Source of the DNA: Streptomyces sp. NBC_01267
GTDB taxonomy: Bacteria > Actinomycetota > Actinomycetes > Streptomycetales > Streptomycetaceae
Direction: 5' to 3'
Length of the DNA stretch: 64,000 bases
Assembly (NCBI RefSeq): GCF_036241575.1
Contig: NZ_CP108455.1
Coordinates: 7,485,001 to 7,549,000, forward strand
Below are positions 8,885-17,681 of this stretch, piece after piece; positions within the stretch are counted from its first letter, which is position 1; every line of letters begins with the position of its first letter. The notes beneath the pieces are model-generated. The model saw only the letters and a program-made list of their open reading frames with translations, was not told the DNA's origin and did not search any database. A program made the position numbers and the translations under genes.

Positions 8885-10864
8885 ATGCCTTCTGCCCTGC
8901 TCCAGCGGCCCGGACGGGCAGTTCCGGCCGTCTCGCGTACGGCGCCGAGGCGGCGTACGCGGGTGTTCGCCCTGGCGGAGGCGCGCTGGGCCGCGGCGGC
9001 GCTGGTGCTGTTCCTGGTCGCGCTGCCGCTCCAGCTGACGGGTGCGCCCGCCTGGTCGTGGGGCCCTCTCTATGCCGCCGCCTACATCACCGGTGGGTGG
9101 GAACCGGCCTGGGCGGGGCTGACGGCGTTGCGGGAGAAGACTCTGGATGTGGACCTGCTGATGATCGTGGCCGCGATCGGCGCGGCCTCGATCGGGCAGG
9201 TGATGGACGGCGCGCTGCTGATCGTCATCTTCGCCACCTCCGGCGCTCTGGAGGCCCTGGCCACCGCCCGAACCCAGGACGCGGTGCGCGGTCTGCTCGA
9301 CCTCGCCCCGACCACGGCCACCCGGCTGGCCGACGACGGAAGCGAGTCGACGGTCGCAACCGGGGACCTGGTGGTCGGGGACACCGTCCTGGTCCGCCCC
9401 GGCGAGCGGGTCGGAGCGGACGGCCGCGTCCTTACCGGCGCCAGTGAAGTGGACCAGGCCACCATCACAGGGGAGCCGCTGCCAGTCGCGAAGGAGGCCG
9501 GCGACGAGGTGTTCGCCGGCACCCTCAACGGCACCGGCGCGCTACGGGTGAAGGTCGAACGGGACGCCTCGGACTCGGTGATCGCCCGGATCGTGGCCAT
9601 GGTCGAGGAAGCCTCCGAGACCAAGGCGCCCACCCAGTTGTTCATCGAGAAGGTCGAGCAGCGCTACAGCCTGGGCATGGTCTTCGCGACCCTGGCAGTC
9701 TTCCTGGTTCCCCTCGCGTTCGGCGCGGAGCTGACCGGCTCGCTGCTGCGGGCGATGACCTTCATGATCGTGGCCTCGCCGTGCGCCGTGGTGCTGGCGA
9801 CGATGCCGCCGCTGCTGTCGGCGATCGCCAACGCCGGACGCCACGGCGTCCTGGTGAAGTCCGCCGTGGTCATGGAGCGCCTCGGACACGTCGACGCGGT
9901 AGCCCTGGACAAGACCGGAACCCTCACCGAGGGCACCCCCCGCGTCACCGACATCCGCCCTCTGGACGGCTCCGGCCTGGACCAGGATTCCCTGCTGGCA
10001 CTGGCGGCCGCTGCCGAGCACCCCAGCGAACACCCGCTGGCCCGCGCCGTCGTCGACGCCGCCCGCACCCGCGGCTTGGCCGTCGCCGGCATGCGGGACT
10101 TCACTTCCACTCCCGGCATCGGCGTCACCGCCACCGTCGACGGCCACGCGGTCGCGGTCGGCGCACCCGCCCGCCTCCTCGACGACACCGAGAACGGCGC
10201 CGCCAGGACTGCGGCCGGCCTGGAGGACGGTGGCCGCACGGCCGTCCTGGTCCTGCGCGACGGTGTCCCGGTCGGGGTGCTGGGCGTAGCCGACCGGTTG
10301 CGGCCCGATGCCGCCGCGACCGTTGCCGCCCTGACCACGCTGACCGGCAGGACCCCGATGCTGGTGACGGGCGACAACCCGCGCGCCGCCGCGCGCCTGG
10401 CCGCCGAGGTCGGCATCACCAGCGACGGGGTCCACGCCGGTCTCCTGCCCGAGGACAAGGTCGAATCCGTACGGCGCCTGGAGGCCCAAGGGCGCAAGGT
10501 GCTGGTTCTCGGTGATGGCGTCAACGACGCGCCCGCTCTGGCCGCCGCCCACACCGGTATCGCCATGGGCCGTGCCGGCTCCGACCTCGCTCTGGAGACC
10601 GCCGATGCCGTCGTCGTACGCGACGAACTCGCCACTGTCCCCACCGTGATCGCCCTCTCCCGTGCGGCCCGGCGTCTGGTGGTGCAAAACCTGGTGATCG
10701 CCGCAGTGTTCATCTCCGGCCTGGTCATCTGGGACCTGGCGGGCCACCTGCCGCTGCCGCTCGGTGTGCTCGGCCACGAGGGCTCGACCGTCATCGTCGG
10801 CCTCAACGGGCTGCGCCTGCTGCGCGACGCCGCCTGGACTCGCGCCGCGAAGGACATGCGGTGA
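8885..10864 (+). CDS. P1B-4 type heavy-metal exporting ATPase (Ni/Co, CtpJ/NmtA-like)
   Basis: A 659-residue membrane pump without an N-terminal metal-binding domain. Key motifs are SPC in a membrane helix (Cys300), the phosphorylation motif DKTGT (Asp342), AEHPSEHPLA, TGDN and GDGVND. A terminal-helix H-E-G-S-T (His631) precedes GLNGLRLL. SPC combined with HEG[GS]T is the hallmark of subgroup P1B-4, which exports Co(II), Ni(II) or Fe(II). ATG 8885 (MPSALLQRPG) is preceded by AAGGG; upstream frame extension is antisense to the repressor gene. It is probably derepressed by metal through the divergent NmtR-like protein and is coupled to the next gene by a GTGA overlap. Confidence 0.92.
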   Translation: MPSALLQRPGRAVPAVSRTAPRRRTRVFALAEARWAAAALVLFLVALPLQLTGAPAWSWGPLYAAAYITGGWEPAWAGLTALREKTLDVDLLMIVAAIGAASIGQVMDGALLIVIFATSGALEALATARTQDAVRGLLDLAPTTATRLADDGSESTVATGDLVVGDTVLVRPGERVGADGRVLTGASEVDQATITGEPLPVAKEAGDEVFAGTLNGTGALRVKVERDASDSVIARIVAMVEEASETKAPTQLFIEKVEQRYSLGMVFATLAVFLVPLAFGAELTGSLLRAMTFMIVASPCAVVLATMPPLLSAIANAGRHGVLVKSAVVMERLGHVDAVALDKTGTLTEGTPRVTDIRPLDGSGLDQDSLLALAAAAEHPSEHPLARAVVDAARTRGLAVAGMRDFTSTPGIGVTATVDGHAVAVGAPARLLDDTENGAARTAAGLEDGGRTAVLVLRDGVPVGVLGVADRLRPDAAATVAALTTLTGRTPMLVTGDNPRAAARLAAEVGITSDGVHAGLLPEDKVESVRRLEAQGRKVLVLGDGVNDAPALAAAHTGIAMGRAGSDLALETADAVVVRDELATVPTVIALSRAARRLVVQNLVIAAVFISGLVIWDLAGHLPLPLGVLGHEGSTVIVGLNGLRLLRDAAWTRAAKDMR

Positions 10865-11268
10865 GTCGCCGTACCAAGAAGGCTGCCCCCGCTTCGGGGG
10901 CGGCCCGGCCCACCGTCACCGTCTGCCGCGGCTGCTGCTGCGGCACCCCGGCCAAGGTGCCGCACCTGGACCACGAAGCCCAGCTCACCGACCTGCGCAC
11001 CCAACTGGCAGGAATCACGATGGTCCGGCGCACCGACTGCCTGGACGCGTGCGAGCGTGCAAACGTCATCGTCATCCAGCCCTCCGCCGAAGGCCGCAAG
11101 GCCGGTGGGCGCCCGGTCTGGCTCGGGCAGGTCAACGCCCCCGGTGCCGCTGCCGACATCACCACCTGGGTCAAGAACGGCGGCCCCGGTCTCGCCGAGG
11201 CACCCGACATTCTCGACCTCTACACGTTCAACCCGTCCCGACGCGTCCGCCACGAACTGGACGACTGA
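10861..11268 (+). CDS. thioredoxin-like [2Fe-2S] ferredoxin-domain protein
   Basis: A 135-residue protein whose GTG start overlaps the ATPase stop (GTGA), indicating translational coupling. After a basic N-terminus it has TVTVCRGCCCGTPAKVP, then RRTDCLDACERANVIVI. This four-cysteine spacing is typical of thioredoxin-like [2Fe-2S] ferredoxins, with two extra cysteines in the first cluster. The tail (WVKNGGPG) also fits that fold. A partner role with the metal exporter, such as binding metal or reporting damage to Fe-S chemistry, is inferred only from the operon. It could instead be an independent redox protein. Confidence 0.75.
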   Translation: MSRRTKKAAPASGAARPTVTVCRGCCCGTPAKVPHLDHEAQLTDLRTQLAGITMVRRTDCLDACERANVIVIQPSAEGRKAGGRPVWLGQVNAPGAAADITTWVKNGGPGLAEAPDILDLYTFNPSRRVRHELDD

Positions 11269-11291
11269 TGCCCTCGACACGCTGACACCGT

Positions 11292-11441
11292 TCATGGCAG
11301 AAGAACGACTGACATCCCCGTGGCATACGACTCACGGCAGATATCAATGGGATGCGCAGGGGCATGCCAGTGGGTGAGTATCCGCAGGCGATAGAGCGGG
11401 TTGTCGTGGAAGCAGTCGATGATGTCGCCGTGAGTGGTCAT
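11292..11441 (-). CDS. small ORF, possibly the 5' remnant of a gene
   Basis: Forty-nine residues beginning MTTHGDIIDCFHDNPLYRLR. The first 25 or so codons use G or C almost exclusively in the third position, as real genes here do; bias fades after THWHAP. This suggests the start of a gene whose remainder was lost, perhaps with the adjacent transposon remnant. No function is recognised and no strong ribosome-binding site is seen. Nothing else was recognised between 11442 and 11699. Confidence 0.3.
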   Translation of the reverse strand: MTTHGDIIDCFHDNPLYRLRILTHWHAPAHPIDICRESYATGMSVVLLP

Positions 11442-11699
11442 GTCGGCGATCCTGCTGGCTTAAACCGACGGCTGAGCAGGCACCACCGCCTCCAGCCGCG
11501 ATTCTTCTCGACGGTCCGCCGACTCCTTAGCAGGACCGAACTGGCCTGCGAGGCCATTTGGCGGCAGTCTCTCTGGACACGGACGCGCGGGTACAACCCG
11601 GTAGGCTCTGTCACCTGGAAGGTGCTCTTTTCCTTGCAGCCGAGAGGACCCTCAGCAAGTCCCATCGTTGCAGGTCAAGAGCACTTTCCGTTTTCTTGG

Positions 11700-12461
11700 T
11701 GGAGGCCACCCCCTCCATCCACGCGCCGGTGTCGCCGAGGGCGTCCACCCACTCCAGGCGCCTGGCCAGGTTCTTGAACTGCGACTACGTCGGGCCCTGC
11801 GCGGGCTTCTTCAGCTGGTTGAACAGCGTCGTTCCGTCACCGTCGCGGTCCTCCAGTAGCCTGAGCAGCTCTGTCCGCTCCACCACGCTCATCCGGTCGT
11901 GGATGCCCGTGCAGATCAACGTGTTCACCTCGCTGCGGATCTTCGAGGCCATCGCGTCGAAGGTGGAGAACGCCGCAGCTCCAGCCCGGCCTCCACCACC
12001 TTCTCCAGCGCGATGTTGATCAGGTCGGCCGGACGGTTCTTCGCCGCAGCCTCCTTGCGGATCGACTCCTCGGCGATTTCCCGGGCTCTGGCCTGGTCGT
12101 ACGTCGCGCCCACCCGCCGGCGCACCTTCGTACGCTGCCGCTCGGCGGTCCGGCCCGTCGCCCACAACAACGTGGTGCCCTCCGGCAGCTCCACTGCACG
12201 GCGGGCGAAGTCGACCACCATCTCCGGGTACTTGTCCGGCTTCGGGAACCGGCCCATCCGCTGATACGACTGCAGCGCCAGCAGCAGCGCGAGCTGATGG
12301 CCATCAGCGTCCATCCGCTCCGCGGCCCACGCTGCCTCCTCCCGCGTCGGCGAGAAGAACAGATGCAGCTCATGCGCGGTGATCAGCCGCTTGAACCGCG
12401 GGTACGCGGTCCGCTCGATCGGCGTCAAGATCCCCACCCGGCCCACGACGAAGCCCAACAT
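11700..12461 (-). pseudogene. Tn3-family (Tn4556-like) transposase, N-terminal remnant
   Basis: The N-terminal DUF4158-type region of a Tn3-family transposase, recognisable from IERTAYPRFKRLITAHELH through the segment DLINIALEKVVEAGLEL. Two lesions are visible. One base is missing in the codons for ELPAF near 11974-11976, shifting into the frame that reads FSTFDAMASKIRSEVN. A TAG at 11785-11787 stands where related proteins have Trp (APTWSRF-type context). The same frame continues SQFKNLARRLEWVDALGD...EGVAS until about 11700, then similarity ends. The catalytic DDE region and terminal repeats are absent. The start (12461 ATG or 12437 GTG) is uncertain. Confidence 0.85.
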
Positions 12462-12872
12462 CAGACCAACAACACCGATCTGAACGGGTGACGTCCCCGC
12501 CAACACGGACCGCAAGATCAACTATTGGCAGATTCTGGGTGCACCTCGGCGACACCCCTACTTCGCAAGCTGCGGAGGATCCCCGGTCGCTGCCGCAAGG
12601 ACTGGGGAGAGGCCCCCGCCTCCAGCCAGGGCCCGGGGCAGTTGTCGCAGTGACTGGCACGGGGAGACTTCAGCTTCCTGATGCCTCATCAGGTAAGTCA
12701 GCAATAGGTCAGCATCCGTCTTGGCAGACCTGGTCAAACAAGGTCACAAGTTGCCGCACTGCCGTCCTGGGAATCCCGGACCTGTCGCGCTCCTGGCGCA
12801 CCTCGGCGGAGGCCGTCATCCACCCCGGAATCGTCCCGGATGAGGGCAACCCAATGCCGGTAGATGCGCAGG
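12462..12872. other. intergenic region between transposase remnant and pirin gene
   Basis: No reading frame with supporting signals was found. This may be the old insertion boundary of the Tn3-type element, but I could not identify a terminal inverted repeat or target duplication. Confidence 0.4.
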
Positions 12873-13838
12873 TCAACGCACTCGCCCCCGAGGCTTCAAC
12901 GGCACTGGGGGCAACGTGGGGGCAGGGATCGGTGCACCGTCATAGCCACGTACGGTGCCGAACCGATCACCGTGCATCCAGTCCTCCCGGGCCTGCGCGA
13001 TATCGTCTTGAGTTCTGGCCACGAAGTTCCACCACATGACGATCTCCTCTTCGAACGGCTCGCCGCCCAGCAGCATCAGGCCCGTGTCCGACACCGCGCG
13101 CAGTGGTAGTTCCGTTCGGCCGCAGCCGAGGTAGAGCATCGAGCCCGGCTCCACCGGTACGCCGTCCACGGAGGCCTCGCCCGACATGGCCAGTACCGCG
13201 TACTCGAAATCGGGATCGAGCGGAAGTGCGGTCTCCGTGCCACCGGTGAGGGCCAGATCGGCGCCGACCAGCGGGCTGTACGTCGTGCCGGGGGAGACGG
13301 CGCCGTCGAGTTCGCCCAGGATCACTGTCGCCGTGAGGCCCGGTGCGATGACGGTCGGGAGGTTGGCGTGGTGCTGGAAGTGCGGCTCGACATCGCGGTG
13401 GGCGTCGGGCAGGGCGACCCACAGCTGCGCCCCGTGCAGCAGGCGGGCGTGCGGCGCCGGGCTCTCCTCCGAGTGGCTGATCGCCCGGCCCGAGGTCATC
13501 AGCCCCAGCTCGCGAGGGCGCACCGTGGCGAGACTTCCGAGGCTGTCCCGGTGCAGCACCTCGCCCTCGTGCAGCCAGCTCACCGTCTGGAGCCCCATGT
13601 GCGGGTGCGGCGGGACCTGCATGCCCGGCTCGTCGGCGATGTCATCGGGCCCGTAGTGATCGACGAAAGCCCAGGCGCCGACCATACGGCGGCCGAGGTT
13701 GGGGAGGAGCCTGCGTACCTCGGTCGACTCGCCGAGCTTGACCCGGCGCGGGCTGAGGAGTTCGCGTACCGGCTCCGCCGCGACGAATCCGCGGCCCCCG
13801 CAGACGGAGAGCGCCGCCTGGCGATCAAGATTGCTCAT
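12873..13838 (-). CDS. pirin family protein
   Basis: A 321-residue bicupin. The start is ATG at 13838 (MSNLDRQAAL); longer in-frame extension lacks a ribosome-binding site. The N-terminal cupin carries the iron-site residues in HPHMGLQTVSWLHEGEVLHRDSLGS (first block PPHPHMGLQT) and the later PHARLLHGAQLWVALP, both classical for pirins. The C-terminal half has SPLVGADLAL and VMWWNFVARTQDDIAQAREDW. Pirins are Fe-dependent cytoplasmic proteins with reported quercetinase activity or regulatory roles; which applies here cannot be told. It is divergent from the betaine-type permease operon. Confidence 0.9.
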   Translation of the reverse strand: MSNLDRQAALSVCGGRGFVAAEPVRELLSPRRVKLGESTEVRRLLPNLGRRMVGAWAFVDHYGPDDIADEPGMQVPPHPHMGLQTVSWLHEGEVLHRDSLGSLATVRPRELGLMTSGRAISHSEESPAPHARLLHGAQLWVALPDAHRDVEPHFQHHANLPTVIAPGLTATVILGELDGAVSPGTTYSPLVGADLALTGGTETALPLDPDFEYAVLAMSGEASVDGVPVEPGSMLYLGCGRTELPLRAVSDTGLMLLGGEPFEEEIVMWWNFVARTQDDIAQAREDWMHGDRFGTVRGYDGAPIPAPTLPPVPLKPRGRVR

Positions 13839-14022
13839 GGCGCCCAACCTAGACCTGCAGCCGGGTGCCGCACACCCAATGACACCCAGGGGAGGCTTCA
13901 CCTGACCGGCGCGCCCCCGTGGTGCGCCCCCGCAGCACGGAGGACCGGGGCACGTGCCGGGCGTGTACTCGAACAGCCCAACAGCGGGGGCGTGGCCTGG
14001 GGCAGCGGGCTGGAATGGACGG

Positions 14023-14694
14023 ATGACCGCGCCCCCGGACGACTGCCTCGCGCGCAACGAATGGATCTGCGGCGAGTACCTCTCGACCCGTAAGGCCATT
14101 CTCTGGGAGGCGGCCGTCCAGCATCTGGAACTGACCGTGGTGTCCGTGTTCACCGGACTGCTGCTCGCGGTTCCGCTCGCGGTCGCGGCCCGACGCTGGA
14201 GGTGGGCCGCCGGGCCGGTGCTCGGCATCACCACCGTGCTGTACACGATCCCCTCACTCGCGATGTTCTCGCTGCTGCTCCCGGTCTACGGGCTCTCCGC
14301 CTCCCTCGTCGTCGCGGGTCTCGTTCTGTACTCGCTCACGCTGCTCGTGCGGAACATCCTCGCCGGACTGCGGTCCGTGCCTGAGGAGACCCGGCAGGCG
14401 GCACGGGGCATGGGATACGGGCCGATCCGGCTGCTGCTCGCCGTCGAACTCCCACTCTCGCTCCCTGCCGCGATGGCCGGCCTGCGGATCGCGACCGTCT
14501 CCGCCGTCTCTCTCGTCACGGTAGGGGCCATCGTGGGATACGGCGGCCTCGGCAATCTCATCTACAGCGGGATGAACACCTACTTCAAGGCCCAGGTGCT
14601 GACCGCATCGGTGCTCTGCGTGGCCATCGCGGTCGCCGCCGACCTGGTACTCCTCGGTGTGCAGCGGCTGCTCACCCCGTGGACGCGCCGGTGA
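14023..14694 (+). CDS. glycine betaine/choline-type ABC transporter permease (first)
   Basis: About 223 residues with five or six hydrophobic helices. The permease loop EETRQAARGMGYGPIRLLL and the following ELPLSLPAAMAGLRIATVSAVSLVTVGA contain the EAA-type motif contacting the ATPase. This layout matches OpuC/OpuB-type (ProW) permeases for glycine betaine, carnitine or choline. ATG 14023 (MTAPPDDCLARNEW) is used because NEW(I/V)C just after the start is common in this family. The stop overlaps the next permease by GTGA, so the two are co-translated as a heterodimer. Confidence 0.85.
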   Translation: MTAPPDDCLARNEWICGEYLSTRKAILWEAAVQHLELTVVSVFTGLLLAVPLAVAARRWRWAAGPVLGITTVLYTIPSLAMFSLLLPVYGLSASLVVAGLVLYSLTLLVRNILAGLRSVPEETRQAARGMGYGPIRLLLAVELPLSLPAAMAGLRIATVSAVSLVTVGAIVGYGGLGNLIYSGMNTYFKAQVLTASVLCVAIAVAADLVLLGVQRLLTPWTRR

Positions 14695-15365
14695 ACACAC
14701 TCGCCTCCGCCTGGTCCTGGCTCACCAGCCCGGCCAACTGGTCCGGTGACAACGGCATTACGCACCGGCTCGTCCAGCATCTCTTCCTCACGGTGGTCTG
14801 TCTGGCCCTGAGCTGTCTGCTCGCGCTCCCGGTCGCCCTGGTCCTCGGCCACATCGGCAAGGGAGGAGCGCTCGCGGTCAACATCTCCAACGTCGGCCGT
14901 GCCGTGCCCACCTTCGCCGTACTGGTCCTGCTGCTGCTCACCCCGCTCGGCAGGCACGGACAGTGGCCGACCGTCATCGCGCTGGTGCTCTTCGCCGTGC
15001 CGCCGCTGCTCACCAACGCCTATGTGGGGATGCGTGAGGTCGACCGGGACGTGGTCGGCGCGGCCCGTGGAATGGGCATGACGGGACGACAACTGATGTT
15101 TCACGTGGAACTGCCCCTTGCGATGCCTTTGATCCTCACCGGGGTGCGGATCGCGGCCGTACAGCTCGTCGCCACCGCCACACTCGCCGCACTCGCCGGC
15201 GGCGGCGGTCTCGGGCGCATCATCACTGCGGGCTTCAACCTCGCCTCCACCCCGCAGGTCGTCGCGGGAGCCCTGCTCGTCGCTGTCTTCGCCCTGCTGG
15301 TGGAGGTGCTGTTCGAGATCGGCGGACGCCTGGCGCCCCGGTGGAGCAGGGGCGGACCCCGGTGA
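14691..15365 (+). CDS. glycine betaine/choline-type ABC transporter permease (second)
   Basis: About 224 residues. GTG 14691 overlaps the preceding stop (GTGA) and gives the family-typical start NTLASAWSWLTSPANW; a GTG at 14679 is possible but less economical. The protein has several membrane helices and the permease motif DVVGAARGMGMTGRQLMFHVELPLAMP. It pairs with the previous permease. The next gene's GTG again overlaps this stop by four bases, so the operon is continuous. Confidence 0.87.
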   Translation: MNTLASAWSWLTSPANWSGDNGITHRLVQHLFLTVVCLALSCLLALPVALVLGHIGKGGALAVNISNVGRAVPTFAVLVLLLLTPLGRHGQWPTVIALVLFAVPPLLTNAYVGMREVDRDVVGAARGMGMTGRQLMFHVELPLAMPLILTGVRIAAVQLVATATLAALAGGGGLGRIITAGFNLASTPQVVAGALLVAVFALLVEVLFEIGGRLAPRWSRGGPR

Positions 15366-16318
15366 GACGGAGATCGGTGAGACCCCGCCTTCTTCACTGC
15401 CTTCCCGCGCTGCTGGTCGTGGCGACCGCGTGCACCACCGGGCCCGCACTGGAGAACCGCGGCGCGGTCACCGCGCCGCCGGGGGACAGCAAACAGCTGA
15501 CCATCGGCTCGGCGGGCTTCACCGAGAGCGATCTGCTCGCCCAGATGTACGCGCTTCTGCTCCGCCGGTCCGGATACCGCACCCACATCCTGTCCGTCAC
15601 CAACCGGGAGCTCTACGAACCCGCGCTGGAGAACGGCCAGATCGATGTCGTACCGGAGTACGCGGCCACGTTCGCCGACTGGCTGAACACCAAGGTCAAC
15701 GGTTCCGGCGCGCGGCCGGCCGGGTCACCCGACCGGAAGGCCACCATGACGGCACTGCGTTCGCTGGCGACCCCGCGTGGTCTCACCGTGCTGGACCCCG
15801 GCAGGGCGCTCGACCAGAACGCCTACGCGGTCACCACGGCCTACGCGGCCGAGCACCGCCTGCGGACCCTGAGCGATCTGGGAGCATCCCGGCTTCCGGT
15901 GCGGCTGGCCGCCGGTGACGAATGCGTCCGGCGCCCGTACTGCGCTCCCGGGTTGAGGAAGACGTACGGCATCGACATCACCGGCATCGATCCCAAGGGC
16001 GTCGGAACCACCCCCGCCAAGCAGGCGGTACAGAACGGGCAGGACCAGATGGTGCTGACCACGACCACCGACGCCACCCTCGGCGCCTTCGGGCTCGTCA
16101 TCCTCCGCGACGACAAGCATGTGCAGCATGCCGACTACCTCGTGCCCGTCGTCAACCGGTCGAGGGCGGGCAGCCGGGGCGTCACCGAGGCACTCGGCCA
16201 GCTCAACACGGTACTCACCACCGAGGACCTGGCCTCGCTCGACGCACAGGTGGACAGCTGGCGGCGGCTGCCCGAGGACGTCGCCAGGAACTACCTGAAG
16301 TCGAAGGACCTGCTCTGA
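15362..16318 (+). CDS. glycine betaine/choline-binding lipoprotein (OpuAC-like)
   Basis: About 318 residues from GTG 15362, overlapping the permease stop. An arginine-rich N-terminus and hydrophobic stretch lead to a lipobox-like VATA-C, predicting an extracellular lipoprotein. The mature domain opens LTIGSAGFTESDLLAQMYALLL, and later shows IDVVPEYAATFADWL and an ILRDDKHVQHADYLVPVVN segment, typical of ProX/OpuC quaternary-ammonium binding proteins. It delivers the osmoprotectant to the two permeases. It is convergent with the ATPase gene, with 26 bp between stops. Confidence 0.88.
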   Translation: MRRRSVRPRLLHCLPALLVVATACTTGPALENRGAVTAPPGDSKQLTIGSAGFTESDLLAQMYALLLRRSGYRTHILSVTNRELYEPALENGQIDVVPEYAATFADWLNTKVNGSGARPAGSPDRKATMTALRSLATPRGLTVLDPGRALDQNAYAVTTAYAAEHRLRTLSDLGASRLPVRLAAGDECVRRPYCAPGLRKTYGIDITGIDPKGVGTTPAKQAVQNGQDQMVLTTTTDATLGAFGLVILRDDKHVQHADYLVPVVNRSRAGSRGVTEALGQLNTVLTTEDLASLDAQVDSWRRLPEDVARNYLKSKDLL

Positions 16319-16344
16319 CCGGTCGTCCCCCGGGATCGTCGAGT

Positions 16345-17502
16345 TCAGGCGTCGGCGATCGATGTGAAGTCCACCGCGTCCCGTGCGACGCCGTGTGCGT
16401 CCGCGTCCACGGAGCGGCGCAGCGCCTCGTGCAGTTTCGCCGGGGTCAGCACCCCGAGGAAGTGGTCACCGTCGAGCACCGCCACCCAGCCCGCGTCGTG
16501 CTGCAGCATTTCGCTGAACGCCTGCTTCAGCGGCGCCCCGACCGGCACCCAGGCCTCCATCCTGCGGGCCAGCGCGCCCACCGGGGTGCTCGCGCCCGTC
16601 AGGGCGTCGGCAGCCACCCAGCCGTGCAGGGCGCCGTCGGCGCGCAGGACCACCGCCCAGCGCGCGCCCTCGGCGCGCAGGCGGGCGGCCACGGCCTTGG
16701 CCGGTTCGTCGAGCCCCGCGACCGGCGGCTGTTCCAGGTCGTCCGACTCGATCCGGGTGACCGACAGCCGCTTCAGCCCGCGGTCCGCTCCGACGAACTC
16801 GGCGACGTAGGGCGTGGCGGGAGTGCCGAGTACGGCCCCGGGGGTGTCGAACTGCTCGATGCGCCCCTGCCCGTACACCGCGATCCTGTCGCCCATCCGC
16901 ACGGCTTCCTCGATGTCGTGCGTGACCAGCAGCACGGTCTTGCGCACCGTCGCCTGGAGCTTCAGGAACTCGTTCTGCAACCGCTCGCGTACCACCGGGT
17001 CGACCGCACCGAACGGTTCGTCCATCAAAAGCACGGGGGGATCGGCCGCCAGTGCCCTGGCCACCCCGACCCGCTGGCGTTGGCCGCCGGAGAGCTGCGC
17101 CGGGTATCGGGAGCCGTACGTACCGGGATCGAGCCCGACCAGGTCGAGCAGTTCCGCGGCGCGTTCCCTGGCCCTCGCCTTCTTCCAGCCGACCAGCGCG
17201 GGGACGGTCGCGGTGTTGTCGAGGACCGTACGGTGCGGGAAGAGACCGACCTGCTGGATGACATAGCCGATGCCGCGGCGCAGCTGGACCGGGTCGATCC
17301 CGGCGATGTCCTTTCCGGCCACCCGGATCCGGCCCGAGGTCGGCTCGATCAGCCGGTTGACCATCATCATGGTCGTTGTCTTGCCGCAGCCCGACGGGCC
17401 GACGAGCGTGACGAGTTCTCCTTCGGCTACCTCGAACGACAGATCGTCGACGGCAGATGTGCCGTCCGGATAGACCTTGCCCACCTGCTCGAACTCGATC
17501 AC
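16345..17502 (-). CDS. glycine betaine/choline ABC transporter ATPase with CBS region
   Basis: A 385-residue ATPase. Walker A is GPSGCGKTTT (about residues 35-44), the Q-loop is VIQQVGLFPH, the signature is LSGGQRQRVGVARAL, Walker B is VLLMDEPFGAVD and the H-loop is LVTHDIEEA. After about residue 240 there are two CBS-like halves (ending GWVAVLDGDHFLGVLTP), which in OpuA-type systems sense ionic strength or nucleotides. It should energise the permeases at 14023-15365. It is encoded on the opposite strand, convergent with them, so expression is not obligatorily linked. Confidence 0.92.
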   Translation of the reverse strand: MIEFEQVGKVYPDGTSAVDDLSFEVAEGELVTLVGPSGCGKTTTMMMVNRLIEPTSGRIRVAGKDIAGIDPVQLRRGIGYVIQQVGLFPHRTVLDNTATVPALVGWKKARARERAAELLDLVGLDPGTYGSRYPAQLSGGQRQRVGVARALAADPPVLLMDEPFGAVDPVVRERLQNEFLKLQATVRKTVLLVTHDIEEAVRMGDRIAVYGQGRIEQFDTPGAVLGTPATPYVAEFVGADRGLKRLSVTRIESDDLEQPPVAGLDEPAKAVAARLRAEGARWAVVLRADGALHGWVAADALTGASTPVGALARRMEAWVPVGAPLKQAFSEMLQHDAGWVAVLDGDHFLGVLTPAKLHEALRRSVDADAHGVARDAVDFTSIADA

Positions 17503-17681
17503 GGATCCACGCTAACCGCGGGTGCCGCACCCCGCTCACCGTCTTCGACGCGAAGGACATCGGCCAGTTCAACTTCTGACCGGTTCCGGTGCGCCCGGTT
17601 CCCGGAGGGGGTCACCGCCTGAGCCGGGCCGGTGGGCATGGTGGATCATTACCCGTGCCGAACGTTCGATCAGGAGTACCG

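Noticed and set aside
17522..17578. Short plus-strand tail reading LTVFDAKDIGQFNF before a stop
   Set aside because: It looks like the C-terminus of a lost gene, but it is too short to support and no upstream part exists.
15922..17622. Long plus-strand open frame opposite the betaine ATPase
   Set aside because: It is antisense to the ATPase with full Walker and signature motifs; no family features.
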